64,000 nt of DNA, from the NCBI GenBank assembly GCA_963711255.1, contig CAVQDO010000011.1, positions 124,001 to 188,000 of the forward strand, read 5' to 3'. This document shows positions 19,232 through 28,422 of this stretch, piece by piece. Position 1 is the first letter of the stretch. Each line of letters starts with the position of its first letter. The notes below the pieces were generated by a model. The model was not told the origin of the DNA. It was given only the letters and a program-made list of their open reading frames with translations, and did no database searches. Source of the DNA: GCA-2746365 sp963711255. GTDB taxonomy: Bacteria; Pseudomonadota; Gammaproteobacteria; SZUA-229. The position numbers and the translations under genes were made by a program.

Positions 19232-20137
19232 TTAACCTTTACCGCGGGTTTTTGTTTTATGCGGTTTGGCATTTTTTTCGATGTGTTCAACAATCAGGCC
19301 CGCTATGTCTTTACCGGTGGCATTTTCAATACCTTCCAGTCCGGGAGAAGAGTTGACTTCCATAATTAATGGCCCGCGCTCTGACCGCAGGATATCAACC
19401 CCGGCGACACCTAGTCCCATAACCTGGGCAGCCTTGACTGCGGTCGCACGCTCGGTGGGTGTGATCTTCACCAGGGTGGCATTGCCGCCACGGTGCAGGT
19501 TGGAACGAAACTCACCAGGTAGTCCCTGACGCTTCATTGCGGCAACCACCTTGTCTCCTACCACCAGGCAACGTATATCTGAACCGGCAGATTCTTTAAT
19601 AAATTCCTGAACCATAATATTGGCTTTTAGCCCCATGAAAGCTTCGATGACGCTTTCTGCCGCTTTTTTCGTCTCTGCTAATACTACGCCGATTCCCTGG
19701 GTGCCTTCGAGCAATTTGATCACCAGTGGTGCGCCTCCGACCATCTTTATCAGATCCTGGACATCATCCGGATCATGGGCAAAACCGGTGATTGGCAGAC
19801 CGAGACCTTTGCGTGAAAGCAGCTGTAAAGAACGCAGTTTATCGCGTGATCGAGAGATAGCGACTGACTCAGCAAGTGGGTAGGCGCCCATCATTTCAAA
19901 CTGTCTTAATACGGCAGTACCATAAAAGGTGACAGAGGCACCGATGCGCGGTATAACGGCATCAAATTTGGGTAAGATCTCTCCTTTGAAATGTACCGTT
20001 GGTACACTCTGAACAACTTCCATATAACAGCGCAAGGCATCCAGAACCATCGGTTCATGTCCGCGCTGCTCACAGGCCTCGATCAGGCGCCTTGTTGAAT
20101 AGAGTTTCTTGTTACGTGACAAAATTGCGATTTTCAT
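19232..20137 (-). CDS. rimK: RimK, ATP-dependent glutamate ligase
   Basis: 301 residues, very similar along the whole length to E. coli RimK (300). It has the N-terminal domain, the ATP-grasp core with GGAPLVIKLLEGTQGIGV (near 136), DIRCLVVG, and the Mg-binding end MEVNSSPGLEGIE. RimK adds glutamate residues to the C-terminus of ribosomal protein S6 and can make poly-glutamate. It is the first gene of a tightly spaced operon with the AstE-like hydrolase, dedA, DUF599, mscS and cls. Start chosen at the ATG with the conserved MKIAILSR opening. Confidence 0.95.
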   Translation of the reverse strand: MKIAILSRNKKLYSTRRLIEACEQRGHEPMVLDALRCYMEVVQSVPTVHFKGEILPKFDAVIPRIGASVTFYGTAVLRQFEMMGAYPLAESVAISRSRDKLRSLQLLSRKGLGLPITGFAHDPDDVQDLIKMVGGAPLVIKLLEGTQGIGVVLAETKKAAESVIEAFMGLKANIMVQEFIKESAGSDIRCLVVGDKVVAAMKRQGLPGEFRSNLHRGGNATLVKITPTERATAVKAAQVMGLGVAGVDILRSERGPLIMEVNSSPGLEGIENATGKDIAGLIVEHIEKNAKPHKTKTRGKG

Positions 20138-20301
20138 TTTATTGTTCCTTTTTCGTTGTTGTTCTAGCTAATTTACTGAGCAAAAATAATTTGCGGGATT
20201 AATGATTATATTTTCTATGGTTGTTTATCCAGTTATACATGGAATATAACACTGTAACTGTTAGTTGCGCACTTATAAGTTAAAGAATGCTGGCCTGCAA
20301 T

Positions 20302-20325
20302 AAAAAAACCTCTCTTACGAGAGGC
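20302..20325 (-). terminator. Rho-independent terminator of the LysM lipoprotein gene
   Basis: On the minus strand GCCTCTC, loop GTAA, GAGAGG is followed by seven T residues (A-run at 20302-20308 of the plus strand). It lies 72 bases after the stop of the LysM gene and before rimK, so the two are separate transcription units. Confidence 0.9.
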
Positions 20326-20396
20326 TAAAAGGGCAAACATAACTATTCTCTTTTACGCATCGTATTTATTTTTATAGTGTCTGGCGTTCCTGTTAT

Positions 20397-21047
20397 CTAG
20401 CGTAGATAATTCTGATCAGATGCTTCCACTACGCCGACTCGCCAGTTGCCACGAGTCTGAGCATGCAGTTTTGCTTTTTTCAGTTGTTGGCTATTGGTGC
20501 TACTTTTAATTTGTAGCACCATGCCCGGTGTAATCAAGTCAGGGTCAGTGATTACTGACTGATTATCTTTAAAGATCAAAGGCCATAGTAGTGGATCGTA
20601 ATCCAGCTGCTTACTTGCTGCTGCAATAGCCCATAAGCTATCGCCATTTTTAACAAGGTATTGCTTTATTGATGCACTACTCAATTTTTCTTCAGCAGCC
20701 AGGCGTTCTGCTTCAGCTTTCGCTAAGTTTGCCGCTTTAATTCTTTGCTGTGCTAATTCATCCTGTTTCTGCTGATATTTGTTTATCGCATCTGATGCAA
20801 GTTTGCCGGCGTTTTCTGACGAGGTGATTGAATCAACGTATTTTTCTTCAGTCATCAGCTTAGCTGCCTGTGCCAGTTCGCTTTCAGCCTCTGGAATTTT
20901 CAAACCATAAGATTTAGCTTCACTGACCAGTGTACTGGCTTCGTTGTAACTGTCCTCTGCGGCCATTGCTAAATCATCATTTTTGGTGTTTTCACTACAG
21001 GCAGTAACAATTACAAGTGCAGCTAATAGAAGTATCTTTTTATACAT
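20397..21047 (-). CDS. LysM-domain lipoprotein with helical repeat region
   Basis: 216 residues. A lipoprotein signal with lipobox VTAC (C at about 17) is followed by a helical region (30-125, DUF4398-like, Ala/Glu/Lys rich) and a LysM domain (about 128-185, YLVKNGDSLWAIA... to ITPGMVLQI) that should bind peptidoglycan. It would tether the outer or inner membrane to the wall. The helical part resembles that of the OmpA lipoprotein at 5355. It is downstream of the sigma-factor gene (gap 123) and ends at a clear terminator. Confidence 0.85.
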   Translation of the reverse strand: MYKKILLLAALVIVTACSENTKNDDLAMAAEDSYNEASTLVSEAKSYGLKIPEAESELAQAAKLMTEEKYVDSITSSENAGKLASDAINKYQQKQDELAQQRIKAANLAKAEAERLAAEEKLSSASIKQYLVKNGDSLWAIAAASKQLDYDPLLWPLIFKDNQSVITDPDLITPGMVLQIKSSTNSQQLKKAKLHAQTRGNWRVGVVEASDQNYLR

Positions 21048-21170
21048 TTTTTTCTCTTTATTGTGTTTTATAAACTTTATTCTTTGTGACTACACTTGCT
21101 TTGACTTCTTAAAGCGAGAGAGAGTCACAATTATTTTTCAAAAAACGGCGTAATAATCTACGGCAGGCTA

Positions 21171-21752
21171 TTAGGCACACACAATATCGTGTTCGATATG
21201 TAATAAAACAGTGAACTTATCTAACGCTCTATACAGACGCATCTTTGTTGCACTAAGACCTATGCCCAGTGTTGAAGAAACCTCGTGCAGTGAAAGGTCC
21301 ATATAAAAACGTAGCATAATCACATCACGGTCCTGCTCTTGTAACTGTGACAGAACCTGTTTGACAGCAGGCTGGTGCTCAGTTGATGCAGTAATATTGT
21401 TTACCTGGTTTTCATGGATTTCAATAAGCGCACGCAAATGGTCGTCGATCATCTGTCGTTTTCTTTTTTGTACCAGGTCATAGCACTGGCGATCACCAAT
21501 TGCGAATAGCCAGGTGCGAAAACTTGACTCACCGCGGAAGTTTTTAATCGCGCGGAAAACACGTAACTCAGTATCCTGAGCAGCATCTTCAGCGTCCTCA
21601 CGGTTTTTCAAATAGAAGTAACACCGTGTCAATAGCGCACTGTGATGGCGCTGCAGCAGGGTAGAAAGCATGTCGCGCCAACCTGTTTGCTGCTCGATAA
21701 TTTTATTTACTAAGGTCTGGTCTTCGAGAGTTTTATAGTTTTTCTGACTCAC
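21171..21752 (-). CDS. ECF-like sigma-70 family RNA polymerase sigma factor
   Basis: 193 residues. Region 2 runs from about residue 30 to 95 with EDAAQDTELRVFRAI and FRTWLFAIGDRQCYDL. Region 4 runs from about 130 to 185 with DRDVIMLRFYMDLSLHEVS and a final helix-turn-helix. No region 1 or 3 is present, as in group 4 sigma factors. There is no anti-sigma gene beside it. The downstream LysM lipoprotein is a candidate target. It is divergent from the hdfR-like gene. Confidence 0.88.
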   Translation of the reverse strand: MSQKNYKTLEDQTLVNKIIEQQTGWRDMLSTLLQRHHSALLTRCYFYLKNREDAEDAAQDTELRVFRAIKNFRGESSFRTWLFAIGDRQCYDLVQKRKRQMIDDHLRALIEIHENQVNNITASTEHQPAVKQVLSQLQEQDRDVIMLRFYMDLSLHEVSSTLGIGLSATKMRLYRALDKFTVLLHIEHDIVCA

Positions 21753-21860
21753 GGTACATCTCCTGATTTAATTCGAGGTGTACTTTAGGGGATGTGTTAT
21801 GATAAAAATAACTATAAATTTCTATCGATTTGATAAATTATTTTTATTAATGGGGTTTCT

Positions 21861-22701
21861 ATGGATATTGAGTTGTTGCGTACTTTTATGGAAGTGAGCC
21901 GCACCCGGCATTTTGGTCAGGCGGCGGAGGCGATGTTTCTTACCCAGGCGGCGGTGAGCTCTCGCATAAAAATGCTGGAGCAAATGCTTGGGGTGAAACT
22001 GTTTGATCGTGTTAAACGCGATATCCAGTTAACGCCTGAAGGTAATCGTCTGGTGAGTCGGGCAGATTTTCTGATTTCAGAGTGGCGCAAGATCAGGCAG
22101 GAGGTCAGCGCGGGTGGCGCTAAAGTTGCAACTATCCGTGGGAGGCAGTCTGCGTTTGTGGGACGTGCTGTTACAGGAATGGTTAATACGTATGCGAACC
22201 GGTTTGCCGGAAGTTGCGCTGATAGCAGAATCGCATACACCTGTGCTACTCACCCGCAAACTGCTCGACGGTGTGCTTGACCTGGCGTTTATGCTGGAAC
22301 CGCCACAGCTTGAAGTTTTGCAAATATGGGACATTGGCGGTTTACCTTTACGCCTTGTCGCCGACAAACAGGGATTGAGCCTGGAAAATGCCCTTGCTGA
22401 AAACTACCTGATGGTGGACTGGGGCCTGACGCACGCATTGCAGCATCGCAGGCTGTTTCCCGATGCACCGGAACCGCTGACCCGGCTTGCCAGCGGCTCC
22501 ATGGCAATGTCCTATATAGAGTCGCTGGGCGGTTCGGCCTACCTGCCTGAGGTAATGATTGCCTCGGCGGTAAAAGATAAAAAACTGTTTCTCGTTGAAG
22601 ACGCACCACTGATAGAGCATCGTGTGCATGCCGTTTACCCGGTGCGAAGCGGGCGTAAGGAATTGATCGAAAAGGTATTGACGTATTTTCAACTTGAGTA
22701 G
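21861..22701 (+). CDS. hdfR: HdfR-like LysR-family regulator, one-base frameshift
   Basis: 279 residues if joined, identical to the length of E. coli HdfR, and the start (MDIELLRTFMEVSRTRHFG) is strongly HdfR-like. The N-terminal winged helix-turn-helix lies at residues 1-60 and the effector domain from about 90 onward. The frame breaks in GGG at 22112-22114: dropping one G lets EVSA continue as VALKLQLSVGGSLRLWDV, which is the expected opening of the effector domain. It is transcribed away from the sigma-factor gene, so the shared 108-base region may be its operator. E. coli HdfR represses flhDC, but the target here is unknown. Confidence 0.87.
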
Positions 22702-22715
22702 CCGGCTTATCATTG

Positions 22716-24092
22716 CTAGAGCAAAAAAATCGTTGCCAGACCGAGAAAACTGAGGAATCCAATAATATCGGTGACCGTAGTAAGAATGACTGCGCCAGAC
22801 AGAGCAGGGTCTATTCCCCAGCGATGTAATAGCAATGGAATGGCGACGCCCGAAAGCGCGGCGGCCAGTAGATTCAATATCATGGCAACACCGATGATAA
22901 TCGCAAGCCCTAAATTACTAAACCATAAGTAGGCTACGACAGCGACCACTAGTGACCAGATGACACCATTGGTTGCACCGACGAGAAACTCTTTGGTCGT
23001 CAGCCAGCGTGCGTTAGCCGGTGCAATTTGCCCAAGTGCGAGGCCACGAATGGTTAAGGTTAGCGTCTGGCTGCCGGCGATTCCGCCCATACTGGCAACG
23101 ACGGGCATGAGCACTGCCAGTGCAACAATCTGTTCCAGCGCATCTTCAAAGCGTCCGATGACCCAGGCGGCAGCGAATACAGTAATCAGGTTTATGCCTA
23201 ACCAGACGCCACGACTTTTAGCGCTGGCAATCACCGGCGCAAACATGTCGGCGTCTTCCGAGAGGCCGGCGCTGTTAAGCAGGGCACGTTCAGATTCTTC
23301 GCGGATGACATCAATCACGTCATCGATGGTAATGCGTCCGAGCAGCAAGCCTTCGTCATTGACCACTGCAACAGAGATCAGATCCTGTTGTTCAAAGAGA
23401 ACGGCGACTTCATGCTCGCTCATGTTTGCATTCACTGCAAGCGTATCGACATGCATTAATGTGGCTACCAGTTCTTCAGGGTCGCTGGTTAGGATGTCGG
23501 TCAGTTGAATTATGCCCTGATAGCGATCAGTCTCATCGATGACCATGAGGCTGTCGGTATGCGGCGGCAATGTATTGTGGCGACGCAACCAGCGAAGTAC
23601 AACTGCGATGGTGACGTTTTGTCTTACGCTGATAATGTCGCTACTCATTAAGCGCCCGGCACTGTCTTCCTCGAAGTTAAGGACAAATTCAAGGCGTTTT
23701 CGGTGGTCGCTGTCCAGGGCTTCAAGCAGTGCATCGCTTCGTACCTGAGGCAGGTCATCGATAATCTCTGCAAGGTCTTCTGGTGCCATTGCTTCCGCAG
23801 CGGCAAGCAGCGCATCGCCCTCCATGATACCGATAACACTGTCTCGTGCATCATCATGCAGGTAGGTAAGAACTTCCGATTCCTGGTGATCCGGCACAGC
23901 CTGCCATAAATCTTTGCGCTGTGTTTGTGGCAGAGATTCAATAAGGTTGGCAACGATAGACGGATGGGTTTCTTCCAGCGTCGTGGTAATCGTATCAAGG
24001 TTACCCGCATCCAGATCAGCTACAATCTGTTCAAGCAAATCCTGCTGACTGTTCTCATCATGGGGTGTAGCTTTATGCGATTCTGTAGACAT
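22716..24092 (-). CDS. mgtE: MgtE magnesium channel
   Basis: 458 residues: an N-terminal helical superhelix domain (20-135), a CBS pair (138-260), the connecting plug helix and five membrane helices (about 290-458). Conserved membrane motifs ASMGGIAGSQ and ILTTVTDIIGF are present. MgtE is a Mg2+-selective inner-membrane channel closed by Mg2+ bound to its cytosolic domains. It starts 2 bases after the CorC-like gene, so the pair forms one operon of Mg2+ handling. Confidence 0.95.
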   Translation of the reverse strand: MSTESHKATPHDENSQQDLLEQIVADLDAGNLDTITTTLEETHPSIVANLIESLPQTQRKDLWQAVPDHQESEVLTYLHDDARDSVIGIMEGDALLAAAEAMAPEDLAEIIDDLPQVRSDALLEALDSDHRKRLEFVLNFEEDSAGRLMSSDIISVRQNVTIAVVLRWLRRHNTLPPHTDSLMVIDETDRYQGIIQLTDILTSDPEELVATLMHVDTLAVNANMSEHEVAVLFEQQDLISVAVVNDEGLLLGRITIDDVIDVIREESERALLNSAGLSEDADMFAPVIASAKSRGVWLGINLITVFAAAWVIGRFEDALEQIVALAVLMPVVASMGGIAGSQTLTLTIRGLALGQIAPANARWLTTKEFLVGATNGVIWSLVVAVVAYLWFSNLGLAIIIGVAMILNLLAAALSGVAIPLLLHRWGIDPALSGAVILTTVTDIIGFLSFLGLATIFLL

Positions 24093-24094
24093 GT

Positions 24095-25504
24095 TTATTT
24101 TTTGCTTACGTCCGAATTGTTTTCCGCCTTATCTTCAACAACCGGCTCAGCAGTGGCATCATCTGCAGGTTCTACTTTGTCATCCTCATCGGAGAGAATA
24201 ACCTCGTATCGGATATGTACTTTTCCTACACGGTGATCATCAATATCCACCACGCGTAAATGGTAGTTGTTTTCAATAATTTCATCGCCAGTTTCCGGCA
24301 TGCGTGTCAGGCGTTGCATGAATAGACCACTTAAGGTGTTGGCATCAAGATGATCGTCAATTTTCAGGCCAACCGAGCGTTCCAGATCAGTAAGCGAAAT
24401 CAGGCCATCAGCTTCCCAGTGGGTATCATCAATAACCGTGACTGCGGTACTTGGTTCTTCTGCATCTGTTTCATCCTGAATATCGCCAACGATTTCTTCA
24501 ATCAAATCTTCCAGTGTAATAACGCCGATGAAGGCGCCGTATTCATCAACTACGCAGGCCATGTGTGCACGACGTATACGCATCAGATCAAACAATTTGG
24601 CTATGCGCTGTGATTCGGGAACGATCATGGAGTCACGTCGGAAACGGTTCAAGTCTGTCCAGGGCTCACTTTCACCTTGCAGAATAGCGCGATGGATATC
24701 TTTGGTAAGGATAATACCAACCAGTGTGTCATCATTACTGCTATCGATTAATGGAAAACGTGAATGTTCTGTATCCCGAATTATATTTAAATTGTCCTCT
24801 GTCGGTGCCGCAATATCGAGGCTTTGTACCGAATTGATAGGAATCATGATGCGACCGACCTGGCGTTGATCAAATTCAAACAGGTTGTGCAGCATGTTTG
24901 CCTGGCGTTCGTGGATTTCACCGTGTTCTTGTGAAGTTGTTACCAGGCCCTTGATTTCAGCACTGCTAAAAACTTCAGCGTGCGATGCTTCTGCGACATT
25001 AAACAGAGAAAGAATGGCGCTGGTGGCGCGATTGAGTAACCAGTTCAGCGGATAAGCAATAATATATGAAGCATGTAAGGGGTAAGCGACCCAGAGCGAT
25101 ACCGGTTCTGCTTTGCGAATAGCAAAGGTTTTTGGTACCTGTTCGCCAACAACGATATGCAATGCAGAAAAAATCAGAAAGCCAATAATAAAGGAAGTAG
25201 TGTGAACCATCGGTTCGGACATGCCCATTTCAGTAAACATGGGTTCGAGCAGGGCGGCAACGGCCGGTTCGCCGACCCAGCCAAGCCCTAGTGACGCCAT
25301 GGTAATACCAAGCTGGCAGGCAGCGAGATATGATTCAAGGTTTGCCTGAATGCGTACGGTAAGTTTTGCCGTAGCACTGCCTTCGGCAGCGAGTGATTCG
25401 ATGCGAAATCCTCGTGCTTTGACCAGGGCAAATTCGGCAGCCACGTAGAAGCCGTTGGCGACAAGCAACAGGACGATGGCTAAAATGCTGGGTAAAGTAT
25501 CCAT
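24095..25504 (-). CDS. CNNM/CorC-family (HlyC/CorC) transporter
   Basis: 469 residues. A DUF21 (CNNM) membrane domain covers about 1-180, CBS pair 200-330, and a CorC/HlyC C-terminal domain 345-430, followed by an acidic tail. Members of this family export Mg2+ or support Mg2+/Co2+ resistance. It is the first gene of the pair with mgtE (gap 2 bases). Its leader at 25505-25665 contains an unusual foldable sequence described separately. Confidence 0.9.
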   Translation of the reverse strand: MDTLPSILAIVLLLVANGFYVAAEFALVKARGFRIESLAAEGSATAKLTVRIQANLESYLAACQLGITMASLGLGWVGEPAVAALLEPMFTEMGMSEPMVHTTSFIIGFLIFSALHIVVGEQVPKTFAIRKAEPVSLWVAYPLHASYIIAYPLNWLLNRATSAILSLFNVAEASHAEVFSSAEIKGLVTTSQEHGEIHERQANMLHNLFEFDQRQVGRIMIPINSVQSLDIAAPTEDNLNIIRDTEHSRFPLIDSSNDDTLVGIILTKDIHRAILQGESEPWTDLNRFRRDSMIVPESQRIAKLFDLMRIRRAHMACVVDEYGAFIGVITLEDLIEEIVGDIQDETDAEEPSTAVTVIDDTHWEADGLISLTDLERSVGLKIDDHLDANTLSGLFMQRLTRMPETGDEIIENNYHLRVVDIDDHRVGKVHIRYEVILSDEDDKVEPADDATAEPVVEDKAENNSDVSKK

Positions 25505-25574
25505 TAATATTTCCGGTTATTTATGTTGTTATATGAAGTATCAGACTGTGCCTGGTATTTTAAGTCACAGAAAT

Positions 25575-25658
25575 ACCTGCCTGTCTCTGGTTATCGGCTA
25601 AGCGAAAACCAGAAGCAGACTGGCAAAAATCAAAAAAAGCGACTTTTTTCAGGCAGGT
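25575..25658 (-). other. Candidate structured RNA (multibranched inverted repeats) between corA and the corC-mgtE operon
   Basis: ACCTGCCTG (25575-25583) and CAGGCAGGT (25650-25658) form a perfect 9-bp outer stem. Enclosed are TCTGGTT/AACCAGA (a second hairpin, about 25585-25612) and AAAAAA/TTTTTT around GCGAC (about 25632-25649). Together they could fold as a three-way junction in the RNA from the minus strand, just after the corA stop and upstream of the CorC-like start. It may be a terminator-like 3' end, a processed leader or a cis-regulatory element. No known riboswitch consensus was recognised. Confidence 0.4.
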
Positions 25659-25665
25659 CTATAGC

Positions 25666-26625
25666 TTAAAGCCAGCGTTTTTTCCTGAATATTGTCAGTA
25701 AAACGGCGACAATTGCAAACATGACAGACAGCAATATGAAATAACCGTCACTGCTTTTTAGCTCAGGTATGTTTTCAAAGTTCATGCCGTAGATTCCGGC
25801 AAGAAATGTTATCGGTACAAAAATAACCGTGACAACTGTCAGAACTTTCATGATTTGATTCAGGTGATGGCCGTTGAGACTGATATAAGCATCAATAAGG
25901 TCGGTGATCACGCTCTGGTATAGATCTGCCAGTGAGTTATTCCTCTGCATTAAGGCAGCTATGTCCTCAAGCTCATCATGCCAGCTGGTATTAAGCGTTT
26001 TGTCAATTTTCCTCGCCAGCTCGTTAAATATATTATTGTGATAGGCGATAATTCTGCGCATTTTCCTGAGCGAAGTATTATAACTGGATAATTCTCTTAC
26101 CAGTGCTTCGCTGGTAGATTCAAAGATTTCGTCTTCGATGACGTCCAGTCGTGACTCAAGGTTCATTAAAATATTGGCATATCGCGTAGTGATTCTCCGA
26201 AGTAAGGCAGATAGTATTTCGATCGGAGTTGTTGAGGCGCTGTTTTGAGTAGTTTTATTCCATAACAGGTCAAGATAATGTGAATGTTTTCCTCGGCGGG
26301 TCACCATAAAATTTTCACCAACAAACAGTGCCAGCTGTAAAGTTGAAAAATCCAGGTCGTGAGAATCTGAATCCAGTGGTTTGGTCAGCAAATAGGTATA
26401 GTGATCATGAAATGAAATGCTCGGTGGATGGCGTTCTCTTTGCGCCTCGATAATATCGAATTCATCAAAGGCAAAGGTTTTTTTCAGGAACTCTTCTTCT
26501 GATTTAGCTTCTTCCTCGAATAGATCCAGCCATATCCAGCCTGATTTGTTGTTCTGCCATTCAGTTAGAAGTTCTTCACCGCCCTGTTGAATACCGCTAT
26601 CAGTGATTAATAAAAATCGTTTCAT
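25666..26625 (-). CDS. corA: CorA-family divalent cation channel
   Basis: 319 residues, close to E. coli CorA (316). The cytoplasmic domain and stalk helix run to about 255. Two C-terminal membrane helices follow, with YGMNFENIPE between them and a basic end. It should carry Mg2+, Co2+ or Ni2+ into the cell. Its ATG overlaps the TGA of the MscS gene (ATGA at 26622-26625), so the two are translationally coupled, an unusual pairing of an ion channel and a mechanosensitive valve. Confidence 0.93.
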   Translation of the reverse strand: MKRFLLITDSGIQQGGEELLTEWQNNKSGWIWLDLFEEEAKSEEEFLKKTFAFDEFDIIEAQRERHPPSISFHDHYTYLLTKPLDSDSHDLDFSTLQLALFVGENFMVTRRGKHSHYLDLLWNKTTQNSASTTPIEILSALLRRITTRYANILMNLESRLDVIEDEIFESTSEALVRELSSYNTSLRKMRRIIAYHNNIFNELARKIDKTLNTSWHDELEDIAALMQRNNSLADLYQSVITDLIDAYISLNGHHLNQIMKVLTVVTVIFVPITFLAGIYGMNFENIPELKSSDGYFILLSVMFAIVAVLLTIFRKKRWL

Positions 26626-27974
26626 GTTTCTTTACCGGTTGTTGGTTGTAACTGGCTGATGACGTCTGCAATATTGGTCTTGCCTAACAGGGTATTGATA
26701 TGTACGTCCTGTTGCGGGAATGGTATTTTAATATCGTGTTCATGAAACTTGTCCCAGACATTAAGCAGAACTTCGCTGATAACGTTGGCCCTGCCATTTT
26801 CAGGGTCCTGGATCCATATGCGCAGCTCAAGATCAACAGAACTGTCTCCGAAGCCTCTAAGCTGGCAGCGGGGTTCTGGATCTTTCAACACACGTTCAAC
26901 CGTTCCAGCACTTTCAACACATAACTGTATGGCTTTTCTTACATCGGAATCATAAGAAATACCGATGGCAATTCTGAGCCGAACTTTATCATCGCTGTAT
27001 GACCAGTTCTCAACACGCTGTACGATTAACTCTTCGTTCGGAATTAAATGCTCGATGCCATCACGGGTAATGACGGATACATACCTGGCGCCAAGATAAT
27101 TCACCCAGCCAAACGAGTCTGTACCTACAGAAATGACATCACCCGGCTTAATCGCCTTATCCAGTAACAGTAAAATACCGCTGACCAGGTTGGAGAAAAT
27201 CTTTTGTAAGCCAAAACCAAGGCCGACACCTAATGCACCAGTGAAAACAGCAAGTGCGGTTAAATCAATACCCGTTGCCGATATCACAGTTAGAAATGCG
27301 ATGGTGTAAAGAGTAAAAGTTGCCAGTTTTACCGTGAGAACACGAATACTTGGTGTTAGCGATGTCGAGCGACTGAGTAACTTTTCGATAACGCCCGACA
27401 TGCTGTTGGCTGCCCAGAAAAACAGCCAGGTGAAGATAACGATTTTCATTGCAAATAATGGAGAAACGCGGACTTCGCCGACCATAATAAACCAGCTATC
27501 AAGCAGTTTAATCGTGCCATCAAGCAGACCAAATATATTCAGTGCCGCAATGGACCAGGCAAATATACTGATACTGAGGGATAAGGTGCGATTTTGAACC
27601 AGCAGGGTGGCTATGCGAATAATTATCCAGGCGGTTAGCAGGCTGGTGACAACATTCAGTACAGCGACAGGTTGGTCATAACTCTGAGAAATAGAAATAG
27701 CAACCCACTGTAACATCAGCCAGACGATATCACCGCTCATTGTGCGCACGGCATATATCGGTTTCTTAATGGAGTAGGGGAGTAAAGCGTTTTTTGCTAT
27801 GTTTGATAACAGCTTTTGTAGCCGGGGCTGTATCAGAAGTTTAACCAGGATAAAAATGGCAACTATTATGAATATCTGAATGGCGATCGATACATCCTGC
27901 AGGTTATAAAATGCAGTTTCGCCCAGTTTAAGTAAGCTATCTATTGCGCTGTTTATGTCGTCCAGTAAAGTCAT
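26622..27974 (-). CDS. MscS-family mechanosensitive channel
   Basis: 450 residues with about five to six hydrophobic helices in the first 250, the pore helix motif FTGALGVGLGFGLQKIFSNL near residue 245, and a C-terminal beta and alpha/beta domain to 450. The extra N-terminal helices place it among the medium-size MscS types, not the minimal MscS. It is first in an operon with corA and overlaps it by four bases. The start at 27974 has a preceding weak GA-rich RBS. Confidence 0.92.
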   Translation of the reverse strand: MTLLDDINSAIDSLLKLGETAFYNLQDVSIAIQIFIIVAIFILVKLLIQPRLQKLLSNIAKNALLPYSIKKPIYAVRTMSGDIVWLMLQWVAISISQSYDQPVAVLNVVTSLLTAWIIIRIATLLVQNRTLSLSISIFAWSIAALNIFGLLDGTIKLLDSWFIMVGEVRVSPLFAMKIVIFTWLFFWAANSMSGVIEKLLSRSTSLTPSIRVLTVKLATFTLYTIAFLTVISATGIDLTALAVFTGALGVGLGFGLQKIFSNLVSGILLLLDKAIKPGDVISVGTDSFGWVNYLGARYVSVITRDGIEHLIPNEELIVQRVENWSYSDDKVRLRIAIGISYDSDVRKAIQLCVESAGTVERVLKDPEPRCQLRGFGDSSVDLELRIWIQDPENGRANVISEVLLNVWDKFHEHDIKIPFPQQDVHINTLLGKTNIADVISQLQPTTGKET

Positions 27975-28194
27975 CGATTTGTCTCGCTTTTATTCTTATT
28001 CATAATTATATAATCAAATAATTAAATATAGATATTAACCTGTTTGACTTTAGCAAACCGATGTAAGTCACATTGCGGTGATTTTTATCAGTCAATTGCA
28101 GTCAGACTACTATGTTATCTTAAGTGCCGTTATCTCAAGAGCCCGCTCACTAATTACATAAGGGGTGGGAATATGCCTGCTCGTCATTCCAGTT

Positions 28195-28422
28195 CTAGCC
28201 TCGCAATAAAGCGTTTAGTTGATCGACGACCATCGCCCATGCGGAATCATCCGCTATTGCTTCTTCTAAAAAAGCTGCCTGTGATGCTGTCCAGAACTCG
28301 GCTTTATGTAAAGGTATGTGTTCTGAGATTGTGCTATGAGTTTGAATAAACTGCTCGATAGAATCGTGGTCTTCTTTCAGGCCGAGCTGGTCAAATAAAT
28401 CTTCGAGAGTGTAACTCATCAT
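28195..28422 (-). CDS. DUF2789-family protein
   Basis: 75 residues, single small domain: TLEDLFDQLGL near the start, FWTASQAAFLEEA around 43-55 and VVDQLNALLRG at the end. This is the DUF2789 pattern, a small cytosolic helical protein of unknown function common in gammaproteobacteria. It is a single gene on the minus strand, upstream of nothing obviously related. Confidence 0.85.
   Translation of the reverse strand: MMSYTLEDLFDQLGLKEDHDSIEQFIQTHSTISEHIPLHKAEFWTASQAAFLEEAIADDSAWAMVVDQLNALLRG

Noticed and set aside
25505..25665. M-box magnesium riboswitch
   Set aside because: Location fits, but I did not see the conserved M-box core sequences. Kept only as a candidate structured RNA.
28044..28349. 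101-codon plus-strand frame opposite DUF2789
   Set aside because: It lies across the DUF2789 gene on the other strand, which has a recognised family; the plus frame has none.
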